Shown: positions 1-6,113 of the stretch, piece by piece
Layout: each line of letters starts with the position of its first letter
How positions within the stretch are numbered: the stretch's first letter is position 1
Assembly (NCBI GenBank): GCA_947464665.1
Contig: CANHXV010000111.1
Coordinates: 1-6,689, forward strand
Direction: 5' to 3'
DNA from: Comamonadaceae bacterium
GTDB lineage: Bacteria > Pseudomonadota > Gammaproteobacteria > Burkholderiales > Burkholderiaceae_C
DNA length: 6,689 bases
Notes under the pieces: generated by a model
What the model was told of the DNA's origin: nothing
Databases searched by the model: none
The model's input: the letters and a program-made list of their open reading frames with translations, nothing else
Made by a program: the position numbers and the translations under genes

Positions 1-234
1 GCGGCGCGTTGGGATGCCATGACGTTTTATGACAAGCGCGATTGCAATGGCACTGAGTTGCGAGCCTTCGCTGGAAATTTTTTGTATTCCACGGGTGCCA
101 ATGAAGTGGCAGGTCGCCACACTTTAGGACACTTTGATTTGCCCATGCGCCATTGCAGCATTGCCTTGGATGGTCAGTTGGTGGTGCAAGAGGGTGAGTT
201 GGTGAAGGGTGTGTTTGAAAGTGCAGCGTCATGA
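1..234 (+). CDS. NicX-like 2,5-dihydroxypyridine 5,6-dioxygenase family protein, C-terminal fragment (5' end outside window)
   Basis: The reading frame is open from the first base and ends in TGA at 232-234, leaving 77 visible residues of a longer protein; the ATG at 19 is internal, because homology begins before it. The fragment resembles, from memory, the C-terminus of NicX, the mononuclear iron enzyme that opens 2,5-dihydroxypyridine to N-formylmaleamate in the cytoplasm. Shared features are an ARWDAM-like start, RAFAGNFLYSTG (visible residues 21-32), GHFDLPMRHC (43-52) and a terminal hydrophobic strand. His44 and Asp46 form the H-x-D pair that supplies two of the iron ligands in NicX. The same H-x-D occurs in M29 aminopeptidases, which share the fold, so an aminopeptidase-like annotation is the main alternative. 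The stop overlaps the next gene's start (ATGA). Family placement is fairly sure; the actual substrate is not. Confidence 0.72.
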   Translation, partial: AARWDAMTFYDKRDCNGTELRAFAGNFLYSTGANEVAGRHTLGHFDLPMRHCSIALDGQLVVQEGELVKGVFESAAS

Positions 235-1046
235 GCTTATTCACGCCGGTTTGGATTGAAGCTGGCCCACCCAATGCCAAAATCAGTATGGTCTTTTTGC
301 ATGGCATTGGTGGCGGTAAAAAAGGTTTCCAATCGTCTGTTGATTTTTTTGGAAAGCAGGGCTTCAGAGCTTTGGCTTGGGACATGCCGGGCTATGGCAA
401 TAGCCCACTGGACGGCACGCTCAGTTTTGAAAGTTTGTCTGCGTCCCTCGAAGACATGTTGGATGCCGCCAAAATTGAAAAAGCAGTCTTAGTGGGTCAC
501 AGCATGGGCGGCATGGTGGCTTTGCAAGCCTTCACCCGCTGCCCATCGCGCATTGCAGGTTTGGTCATAGCTGCAAGCAGCCCAGCGTTTGGTCAACAAG
601 ACGGCGATTTTCAAAAAAAATTTGTCGCTCAAAGGTTGGCACCTTTGGACGCTGGCCAAACCATGGCGGATGTGGCTAATCGTTTAATTCCCAGTATGGT
701 GGCCCCGCTTGCATTGCCCCAAGGTGCAGTGCTTGCGCAATACCCAGCAGGCTTGGCATTGGCGCATGCCTGCATGTCAGCTGTGCCGCCCAGTACGTAT
801 CGTGCATCTTTAAATGCGCTGGTGAAGTTTGAGCAACGTGCCGCCCTGCCTACCATCAACGTACCCACTTTGTGTTTGGCGGGTGAGCATGACAAAACGG
901 CACCGTCCGAAGTTTTGCGGCGTATGGCGCAAAAAATCCAAGGTGCTGAATATGAATGCATAGAAGGCGTAGGGCACCTCTTGAGCTTTGAGCAAGAAGC
1001 CCCGTTTCATGCCGCTGTTTTGAATTTTTTAAGCCGACATTTTTGA
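231..1046 (+). CDS. alpha/beta hydrolase, serine nucleophile (ring-cleavage product hydrolase or deformylase candidate)
   Basis: This 271-residue cytosolic alpha/beta hydrolase has a complete canonical triad. The oxyanion-hole motif is HGIGGG (residues 24-29), the nucleophile elbow is GHSMGG with Ser91, the acid is Asp221 in GEHDKTAP, and the base is His249 in GVGHLL. DMPGYGNS (51-58) is the usual strand-4 loop, and residues about 120-195 form the cap. Length is typical of MhpC/enol-lactonase-like enzymes. The ATG sits in ATGA with the stop of the NicX-like gene, implying translational coupling; I see no strong ribosome binding site. In nicotinate catabolism the NicX product is hydrolysed by NicD, another alpha/beta hydrolase, so an analogous role is plausible. 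However, NicD is reported, as I recall, to use an Asp about 24 residues after its Ser, and that position is Ala115 here, so it is probably not an ortholog. A run of eight A at 613-620 lies in frame. Confidence 0.9.
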   Translation: MSLFTPVWIEAGPPNAKISMVFLHGIGGGKKGFQSSVDFFGKQGFRALAWDMPGYGNSPLDGTLSFESLSASLEDMLDAAKIEKAVLVGHSMGGMVALQAFTRCPSRIAGLVIAASSPAFGQQDGDFQKKFVAQRLAPLDAGQTMADVANRLIPSMVAPLALPQGAVLAQYPAGLALAHACMSAVPPSTYRASLNALVKFEQRAALPTINVPTLCLAGEHDKTAPSEVLRRMAQKIQGAEYECIEGVGHLLSFEQEAPFHAAVLNFLSRHF

Positions 1047-1049
1047 GTT

Positions 1050-1054
1050 GAGGA
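1050..1054 (+). promoter_or_regulatory. ribosome binding site for the acyl-CoA dehydrogenase-like gene
   Basis: GAGGA lies 7 bases before the ATG at 1062, a near-ideal Shine-Dalgarno. It settles the start at 1062 rather than the out-of-frame ATG at 1054-1056. Confidence 0.7.
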
Positions 1055-1061
1055 TGTTTTT

Positions 1062-2324
1062 ATGACGACCAGTGTGGCTTCAAAGCCTTATATGCCTATT
1101 TGTGGCGATGACTATCCGCTCACAGAAAAACAAAAACACCTCATGGCAATGGCGCATGATTTGGGAAAAAACAAATTTGCACCTCGTGCTGCGCAATTGG
1201 ACCGAGACGCACAGTTTCCATTTGAAAACTACAAAGACATGAAGGCTGCAGGACTGTTGGCACTTTGCGTACCCGAAGCACATGGCGGCCAAGGCGCAGA
1301 TTACGCCACCTATGCCATGGTGTCCGCAGAGATTGGCCGTTGGTGTGGCGCTACGGCGCTCACCTTCAACATGCATGTGTGCACCATGATGTGGAGCGGT
1401 TTGTTGTCTGAAGATTTAGACATGACTCCCGAGCAGCGTGCTTTGCACCGTGTGCATCAAAAGTCGCACTTTGCGCGTGTTGTCAACGACGGTGCCATTT
1501 ATGCGCAGCCCTTTTCTGAAGGCGGCGCATCGGCAGCAGGCGCGCAACCCTTTGGCACGCAAGCCGTGAAGGTGGAGGGGGGTTGGAAAATCAATGGTAA
1601 AAAGATTTTTGCATCGCTGTCTGATGCGGCAGATTTCTTTGGTGTGCTGTGCACTGAGAAAAAGCCAGATGCTGAATTGTCCAGACGCGATACGCTTTAT
1701 TTGGCCATACCCCGCACAGCGCCTGGCCTGACGGTGGAAGGAGATTGGGATCCACTGGGCATGCGCGCCACGGTGTCGCGCAATTTGATTTTCAAAGATG
1801 TGTTTGTGCCCGACGATGCAGCACTGATGCCGCAGGGTGTTTATTTTCAAGCGGCCAGTCGTTGGCCGCACATGTTCATGACTCTCTCGCCCACTTACAT
1901 GGGTATTGCGCAAGCAGCCTACGATTTCACCGTGGCCTATTTGCGCGGTGAAATTCCTGGCACAGGCCCTGTGAAGCGCCGCCAATTTGCCACCAAACAA
2001 ATTGCAGTGGCCGAAATGTTTGTGAAGTTGGAGCAAACGCGCAACTTGTTTTTGCGCGCCATTGAAGACGCCAAAATTGATCCTCCTAAATCGTCACGCT
2101 TGCGTGCCTACGCCGCGCAATACACGATCATGGAAAACGCGCAAGACATTGCACGCTTGGCCATTCGAACCTGTGGCGGGCAATCAATGCTCAAGTCTTT
2201 GCCACTCGAGCGTTTGTACCGTGATGCGCGCTGCGGCTCGTTGATGTTGCCTTGGACAGCCGAACTCTGCTTAGATCGCTTAGGCCGCGAAACCTTGTAC
2301 GAAGCAGGCGAGAAAGACGAATGA
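1062..2324 (+). CDS. acyl-CoA dehydrogenase-superfamily flavoprotein, catalytic Glu apparently absent
   Basis: This 420-residue protein has the acyl-CoA dehydrogenase fold: an N-terminal helical domain with CVPEAHGGQG (69-78), a middle beta domain with QPFSEGGAS (149-157), WKINGKKIFAS (175-185) and DPLGMRATVSR (230-240), and a C-terminal helical domain with CGGQSM (371-376). Classical members oxidise acyl-CoA at C-alpha/C-beta with FAD and pass electrons to ETF. Near the C-terminus, where medium-chain enzymes have Glu in an EGT motif, this protein reads PWTAEL (397-402), placing Pro there by my hand alignment. The alternative Glu site used by isovaleryl-CoA dehydrogenase (around 270-272 here) also shows no Glu. 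It may therefore be a non-canonical dehydrogenase or a flavin monooxygenase-type member such as the DszC/HsaA-like groups. It starts 15 bases after the hydrolase and overlaps the ligase by ATGA, so the encoded enzymes probably act in one pathway. Substrate unknown. Confidence 0.88.
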   Translation: MTTSVASKPYMPICGDDYPLTEKQKHLMAMAHDLGKNKFAPRAAQLDRDAQFPFENYKDMKAAGLLALCVPEAHGGQGADYATYAMVSAEIGRWCGATALTFNMHVCTMMWSGLLSEDLDMTPEQRALHRVHQKSHFARVVNDGAIYAQPFSEGGASAAGAQPFGTQAVKVEGGWKINGKKIFASLSDAADFFGVLCTEKKPDAELSRRDTLYLAIPRTAPGLTVEGDWDPLGMRATVSRNLIFKDVFVPDDAALMPQGVYFQAASRWPHMFMTLSPTYMGIAQAAYDFTVAYLRGEIPGTGPVKRRQFATKQIAVAEMFVKLEQTRNLFLRAIEDAKIDPPKSSRLRAYAAQYTIMENAQDIARLAIRTCGGQSMLKSLPLERLYRDARCGSLMLPWTAELCLDRLGRETLYEAGEKDE

Positions 2325-3856
2325 GCGAAAGTTCAAAAATTGCGCAACGTTTTTGGGAGCTCGCCAAAAGTCAACCTGAAAAGTTAGCCCTTCAATTTGG
2401 CATGCCTGGCCATACTGAAGATTTTGACTTTGCCAAATTTTGGCGGCGTGTGGAGCGCGTGACGGGGCACCTTCAAAGCACCCATGGCTTGAAAGTTGGC
2501 CAACGTGTGGCTTGGCTGGGTTTGAACCACGAATTGCAGTTGGTCACTTTGGTGGCTTGCGCCCGGCTGGGCTTGATGTTCATGCCCCTTAACTTTCGAC
2601 TGGCATTGGCTGAATTGCATTCAGTGCTTCAAGATGCAAAGCCGAGTATTTTGATTCATGATGAAATGCACGCCGATGCTGCCACAAGTTTATCGAAAGG
2701 CGGACCTGCATGTTGTCAATGGGAAAGTTTAATCTCTAGTGCCTCGCCCAAAAACCTTGCACTGCCTGTTGTCAACGATGACTCCAATGTGCTTTTGGTT
2801 TACACCTCTGGCACCACGGGCCTGCCAAAAGGCGCAGTTCACACGCAAGCAGGTTTGCTGGCCAACGCCCAAGCCAGTGACGAGGCGCATGAATTCAATG
2901 CGGCAGACATTGTGTTGTCGACCTTGCCCATGTTTCATGTGGGCGGATTGTGCATCCAAACTTTGCCTGCATTGCTTGCGGGTGTCTCTGTCCATTTGCA
3001 TCCACGCTTTGATGATTCAGCATGGCTCCAAGCTGTTTCAAATGTCGAAGTTGCCAAGCGCCCCACATTGTCGCTGCTGGTCCCTGCCACGATGCGCGCA
3101 GTGTTGGAACACGCACAATGGCCAAGTGCTGATTTGACAAGGATGCGCGGCATCATGGCGGGTTCGTCAAGCTTGCCACAAGCCTATCTAGAAAAATTTC
3201 ATGAGCGAGGTGTGCCAGTCGGTCAAATTTATGGCACCACAGAAACTGGACCTGTGAGTGTGATATTAAAGTTCCGGGATGCAGTTCAAAGAATTGGCTT
3301 TGTAGGATGGCCACATGCCAAATTAGAACTGCAATTGATAGACTCTGAAGGGCGTGCAGTGAAACAGGGTGCGATAGGCGAGGTGCGCGTTCGCGGTACC
3401 AACCTCATGCGAGGCTATTGGTGTGCTGTAACTCAAGCTGCCAAAGAGGGTTTAAACGACGGATGGTTTCACACCGGTGACATGGGTTTTTTGGATGTGC
3501 AGGGGTGCCTGCAAATTGTGGGTCGCAACAAGGACATGATTATTTCAGGGGGTGAAAACATTTACCCCGCAGAAATTGAAAATGCGTTGGCCGCCTTTCC
3601 AGGGCTTCTGGAATGTGCTGTGGTGGGCTTGCCCGATGAACGTTGGGGTGAAGTGCCTGTTTTGGTGCTGGTTCGTGCTTCTACGGCGGCAGGGCAAAAT
3701 CTTTCTGAAGCAGCGGTGAAGACCCACTTAGAAGCTCAGATTGCACGCTTTAAATTGCCCCGCCGAGTCGTCTTTCTGGACGAACTTCCTAAAAGTGCTT
3801 TGGGCAAGGTGCAAAAGTCTATTCTCCAGAAACAAATGATGGCTTTGAATTCTTAG
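2321..3856 (+). CDS. AMP-forming acyl-CoA synthetase (class I adenylate-forming enzyme)
   Basis: This 511-residue ligase activates a carboxylic acid with ATP to an acyl-AMP and then transfers it to CoA. All core motifs are present: P-loop YTSGTTGLPKG (161-171), YGTTETGP (304-311), GWFHTGD with Asp387, hinge GRNKDMIISGGENIYP (401-416), and the C-terminal catalytic Lys496 in SALGK. Length and motifs fit the FadD/malonyl-CoA synthetase/aryl-CoA ligase group; the acid cannot be read from sequence by eye. I chose the ATG at 2321, which overlaps the previous stop as ATGA. A longer in-frame version from a TTG at 2252 would add 23 Arg-rich residues that are only the shadow of the upstream gene. The coupling to the flavoprotein gene suggests it makes that enzyme's CoA-ester substrate, or acts one step away. 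Confidence 0.93.
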   Translation: MSESSKIAQRFWELAKSQPEKLALQFGMPGHTEDFDFAKFWRRVERVTGHLQSTHGLKVGQRVAWLGLNHELQLVTLVACARLGLMFMPLNFRLALAELHSVLQDAKPSILIHDEMHADAATSLSKGGPACCQWESLISSASPKNLALPVVNDDSNVLLVYTSGTTGLPKGAVHTQAGLLANAQASDEAHEFNAADIVLSTLPMFHVGGLCIQTLPALLAGVSVHLHPRFDDSAWLQAVSNVEVAKRPTLSLLVPATMRAVLEHAQWPSADLTRMRGIMAGSSSLPQAYLEKFHERGVPVGQIYGTTETGPVSVILKFRDAVQRIGFVGWPHAKLELQLIDSEGRAVKQGAIGEVRVRGTNLMRGYWCAVTQAAKEGLNDGWFHTGDMGFLDVQGCLQIVGRNKDMIISGGENIYPAEIENALAAFPGLLECAVVGLPDERWGEVPVLVLVRASTAAGQNLSEAAVKTHLEAQIARFKLPRRVVFLDELPKSALGKVQKSILQKQMMALNS

Positions 3857-3863
3857 ACAATAT

Positions 3864-3893
3864 GATTTCAAATGGTATAAAGGATTTCAAATG
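3864..3893 (+). repeat. 11-bp direct repeat pair spanning the NnrU-family gene start
   Basis: GATTTCAAATG occurs at 3864-3874 and again at 3883-3893, offset by 19 bases. The second copy contains the true ATG (3891); the first contains an ATG (3872) that opens only ATG-GTA-TAA. It may be a small local duplication. Function unknown and chance is possible. Confidence 0.6.
3879..3884 (+). promoter_or_regulatory. ribosome binding site for the NnrU-family gene
   Basis: AAAGGA lies 6 bases before the ATG at 3891, which supports that start over the earlier out-of-frame ATG at 3872. Confidence 0.6.
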
Positions 3894-4520
3894 ACGCAGC
3901 TGATATTGGGTCTGATCTTGTTTTTAGGCGCGCACTCTGTTCGCATTTGGGCAGATGGCTGGCGAAATCAAACCATTGAAGCATATGGCGAGAAAGCGTT
4001 TAAGGGTGTTAACGCCCTTGTCTCAATTCTGGGATTTTATTTGCTGGTGGTGGGTTATGGCGAAGCAAGGGTGCAAACTGTGGCGCTTTGGAACCCGCCC
4101 ATTTTTACCAAACACATCAGCATGCTTTTGATGCTGTTCTCAAGCATTCTCTTAATGGCAGCCTACATCCCTCGTAACCATTTCAAAACGCGTTTGGGGC
4201 ACCCAATGGTTTTGTCTGTTAAGGTTTGGGCTTTGTCGCACCTGCTAGCGAATGGTAATTTGGCCGATCTTGTCTTGTTTGGCTCTTTTTTAATTTGGGC
4301 TGTTTTGAATTTCAGGTCTGCACGTGCACGTGACCGTGCGCTTTTGTTGCACTTGAATGTCACAGAAGATGCAGCTGGCGAGCCGCTTGCTGAAACTGAA
4401 TCGACAAATCAGCCTAAGTTGCTCTCAACCATCATCACACTCGTGAGCGGCATAGCAACTTGGGCCTTGATCACGTTCGTCCTGCATGCCAAAGTTGTTG
4501 GCGTTTCCCCCATGGGTTAA
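3891..4520 (+). CDS. NnrU-family integral membrane protein
   Basis: This 209-residue inner-membrane protein has about six hydrophobic segments (roughly 2-18, 40-57, 74-92, 105-121, 123-141 and 178-200). Conserved family features are AHSVRIWADGWR (14-25), the motif YIPRNHFKTRLGHPM (92-106), and LSHLLANG (115-122). The family is named for a gene near nitrite/nitric oxide reductases and is related to plant 15-cis-zeta-carotene isomerase, a haem-b protein; His15, His97, His104 and His117 are candidate ligands by analogy. The loop at about 142-175 is soluble and charged, and the final helix sits after it. No denitrification gene is visible here, so a nitric oxide role is not supported by context. 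It follows the ligase by 34 bases and precedes the tautomerase fusion by 24, so it is likely co-transcribed, but its link to the catabolic genes is unclear. Confidence 0.87.
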   Translation: MTQLILGLILFLGAHSVRIWADGWRNQTIEAYGEKAFKGVNALVSILGFYLLVVGYGEARVQTVALWNPPIFTKHISMLLMLFSSILLMAAYIPRNHFKTRLGHPMVLSVKVWALSHLLANGNLADLVLFGSFLIWAVLNFRSARARDRALLLHLNVTEDAAGEPLAETESTNQPKLLSTIITLVSGIATWALITFVLHAKVVGVSPMG

Positions 4521-4544
4521 TGAGAGATTCAGCGAGAAAAAAGT

Positions 4545-5105
4545 ATGCCTGTTATTTCTGTCACCTTACTTCCTGGTTACCCTGAAGAGGCCCAACATCG
4601 ATTGGTTCAAAGTTTGGCCAAAACAGCGCGATCGGTCATCGACGCCACCGATGCCGGTACCACTGTATTCATTCAAGAAGTGAGTACCTATCGCCGTGAT
4701 GGTCGTGTGTTTGACCAAGGGGGCGCTGTATTGCCAGACGCTTGTCAGCTTGTGGCTCAATTTTTGGCGTTGATGTCGCAACGAGATTTGTCGGGTGCAC
4801 AGAAATGTTTGGCGGTTGACTTTCAAATGACATTTCCAGGGGGGCAGCCGATGACACAGCTCTCAGAGCTAGTGACTTGGGCCGCGACAAGGTATCGAAG
4901 TATCGCCAAAAGCAACATGGCCTTTGATGAATCGTGGCAAGGTGACAAGACCGTTGTTTACGTCCGTGGGGTCTTGAATGGTGAATGGCCAGACGGCACT
5001 GCGTTCAAAGACATTCGATTTGTCGATCGATTTGAGGTCATCAAAGGCTTGATTTCAAGACAGGACGTTTGGAACGATTTGGCCGAAATGAGACCTAAGC
5101 TTTGA
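4545..5105 (+). CDS. tautomerase (4-OT-like) and SnoaL/NTF2-like two-domain fusion protein
   Basis: This 186-residue protein appears to join two small folds. Residues 1-56 match a 4-oxalocrotonate tautomerase-like unit: Met-Pro start (Pro2 becomes the N-terminal catalytic proline after Met removal), a PVISVTLLPG first strand, helix 12-34, and the second strand VFIQEV (41-46). The need for Pro directly after Met fixes the start at 4545, even though the upstream GAGAAAAAAG is a weak ribosome binding site. Residues about 62-186 look like a SnoaL/NTF2-like cone: helix LPDACQLVAQFLALMSQ, DLSGAQKCL, GGQPM, WQGDKTVVYVRG, and IRFVDRFEVIKGLISRQDVW. By hand alignment, Arg11 and Arg39 of 4-OT are Tyr12 and Thr40 here, so the classical reaction is unlikely. 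It could be an isomerase, a hydratase-type enzyme, or a lyase/cyclase. The SnoaL-like part is assigned by pattern, not by search. Confidence 0.8.
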   Translation: MPVISVTLLPGYPEEAQHRLVQSLAKTARSVIDATDAGTTVFIQEVSTYRRDGRVFDQGGAVLPDACQLVAQFLALMSQRDLSGAQKCLAVDFQMTFPGGQPMTQLSELVTWAATRYRSIAKSNMAFDESWQGDKTVVYVRGVLNGEWPDGTAFKDIRFVDRFEVIKGLISRQDVWNDLAEMRPKL

Positions 5106-5140
5106 TTGCCAATTGAGTCTCAAACCGCGAAAATACGATC

Positions 5141-6103
5141 ATGAGCACACACGAAGTTAATCCAAAAGAGGTAAGCACCTGGTTTGATGGTTTTGAGAAA
5201 AGACAGTTCAATGTGAACGGTGTCGTGGTGTGCTCACGCCTATCTGCCAATTGGTTGAATCAAATGGACAAGCCAGTTTTGGTCTTGTTGCACGGTTTTC
5301 CGCAAACACATGTCATGTGGCACCGTGTGGCGCAAGCCCTGAAAAATGACTATCGGTTGGTCTTGCCCGATTTGCGCGGCTATGGCGACTCGTCTCATGC
5401 CCCTGGCTTGCCCGATCACAGCAACTACAGTAAACGTGCCATGGCGCAAGATGTCGTGGGCTTGCTTGATCAACTCAATGTAGACACTTTCTTTTTGTGC
5501 GGCCACGACAGGGGTGGGCGTGTTGCGCACCGCCTGGCGCTTGATTTTCCTTCCCGCGTCTTGAAGTTGTGCGTGCTCGACATAGCACCCACACTCGACA
5601 TGTACAACCGAACCGATATGGACTTTGCACAAGCCTACTATCACTGGTTCCATCTCATTCAGCCAAGCCCATTGCCCGAGAAAATGATTGGCGGCAATGT
5701 GCTGCATTACTTGCACGCCAAGCTGGGTGGCTGGGGGTCGCACGGCACTTCTTTCATTGAGCCCGAAGCCATGGCTGAGTACGAACGCAGTATGAACTTG
5801 CAGCCAGATCAGCCAGGTGATTTGATGCCCGCAGTGCACACCGCTTGTGAAGACTATCGTGCCAGTGCAGGCATCGATTTGCTTCACGATAAAGCCAGCC
5901 GTGCACAAGAACAAAAAATCATGTGCGATACCTTGGTCCTCTGGGGAGACCGTGGCGTGGTGCACAAAATGTTTGCACCCATTCGACTCTGGCAGGCGCA
6001 ATGCGCGGGTGAGGTGTCAGGCCACGTGGTGCCTTCAGGTCACTTCATTCCAGAAGAATTGCCAGACCTCACAGTCGAAAGCTTGCGCGCGTTCATGGTT
6101 TGA
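5141..6103 (+). CDS. haloacetate/fluoroacetate dehalogenase-like alpha/beta hydrolase
   Basis: This 320-residue cytosolic alpha/beta hydrolase resembles fluoroacetate dehalogenases (EC 3.8.1.3), which use an Asp nucleophile to release halide and form glycolate. Visible motifs are HGFPQTHVMWHR (51-62), DLRGYGDS (77-84), GHDRGGR with nucleophile Asp123 and carboxylate-binding Arg124 and Arg127, acid Asp147 in LDIAP, and base His301 in SGHFIPEE. The halide-pocket trio maps to His168-Trp169 (YYHWF) and Tyr239 (CEDYRA), with spacing close to the characterised enzymes apart from about 7 extra residues near 220-230. The N-terminal 20 or so residues are longer than usual. Spacing to the previous gene is 35 bases with no clear Shine-Dalgarno. 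Epoxide hydrolases share the Asp nucleophile and are the main alternative, but the HW/Y set favours dehalogenase. Whether fluoride is truly a substrate cannot be read from sequence. Confidence 0.85.
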   Translation: MSTHEVNPKEVSTWFDGFEKRQFNVNGVVVCSRLSANWLNQMDKPVLVLLHGFPQTHVMWHRVAQALKNDYRLVLPDLRGYGDSSHAPGLPDHSNYSKRAMAQDVVGLLDQLNVDTFFLCGHDRGGRVAHRLALDFPSRVLKLCVLDIAPTLDMYNRTDMDFAQAYYHWFHLIQPSPLPEKMIGGNVLHYLHAKLGGWGSHGTSFIEPEAMAEYERSMNLQPDQPGDLMPAVHTACEDYRASAGIDLLHDKASRAQEQKIMCDTLVLWGDRGVVHKMFAPIRLWQAQCAGEVSGHVVPSGHFIPEELPDLTVESLRAFMV

Positions 6104-6113
6104 ACAGGGTGCC

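Noticed and set aside
613..620. Run of eight A within the first alpha/beta hydrolase, a possible slippage or phase-variation site
   Set aside because: The frame is intact and encodes Gln-Lys-Lys; a single A8 tract in a catabolic gene with no surface role is weak evidence.
1416..2036. 206-residue open frame on the - strand opposite the acyl-CoA dehydrogenase-like gene
   Set aside because: Composition is His/Cys/Arg-rich without domain pattern; it is a shadow of a clearly conserved + strand gene.
2252..2320. TTG-initiated N-terminal extension of the acyl-CoA synthetase
   Set aside because: It lies wholly inside the upstream gene, is Arg-rich and unlike the family N-terminus, while the ATG at 2321 forms a normal ATGA overlap.
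3861..3866. TATGAT as a full promoter for the downstream genes
   Set aside because: There is no acceptable -35 about 17 bases upstream; TTGAAT at 3845-3850 is too close, so I did not list it as a promoter.
4321..4332. Perfect 12-base palindrome CACGTGCACGTG, possible operator
   Set aside because: It lies inside the NnrU-family coding region and is explained by alternating Ala-Arg codons in a charged loop after a membrane helix.
5240..6001. 253-residue open frame on the - strand opposite the dehalogenase-like gene
   Set aside because: Its protein is rich in His, Cys and Gln, with no recognisable motif, and it mirrors the codon pattern of the real gene on the + strand, which has a complete set of catalytic residues.
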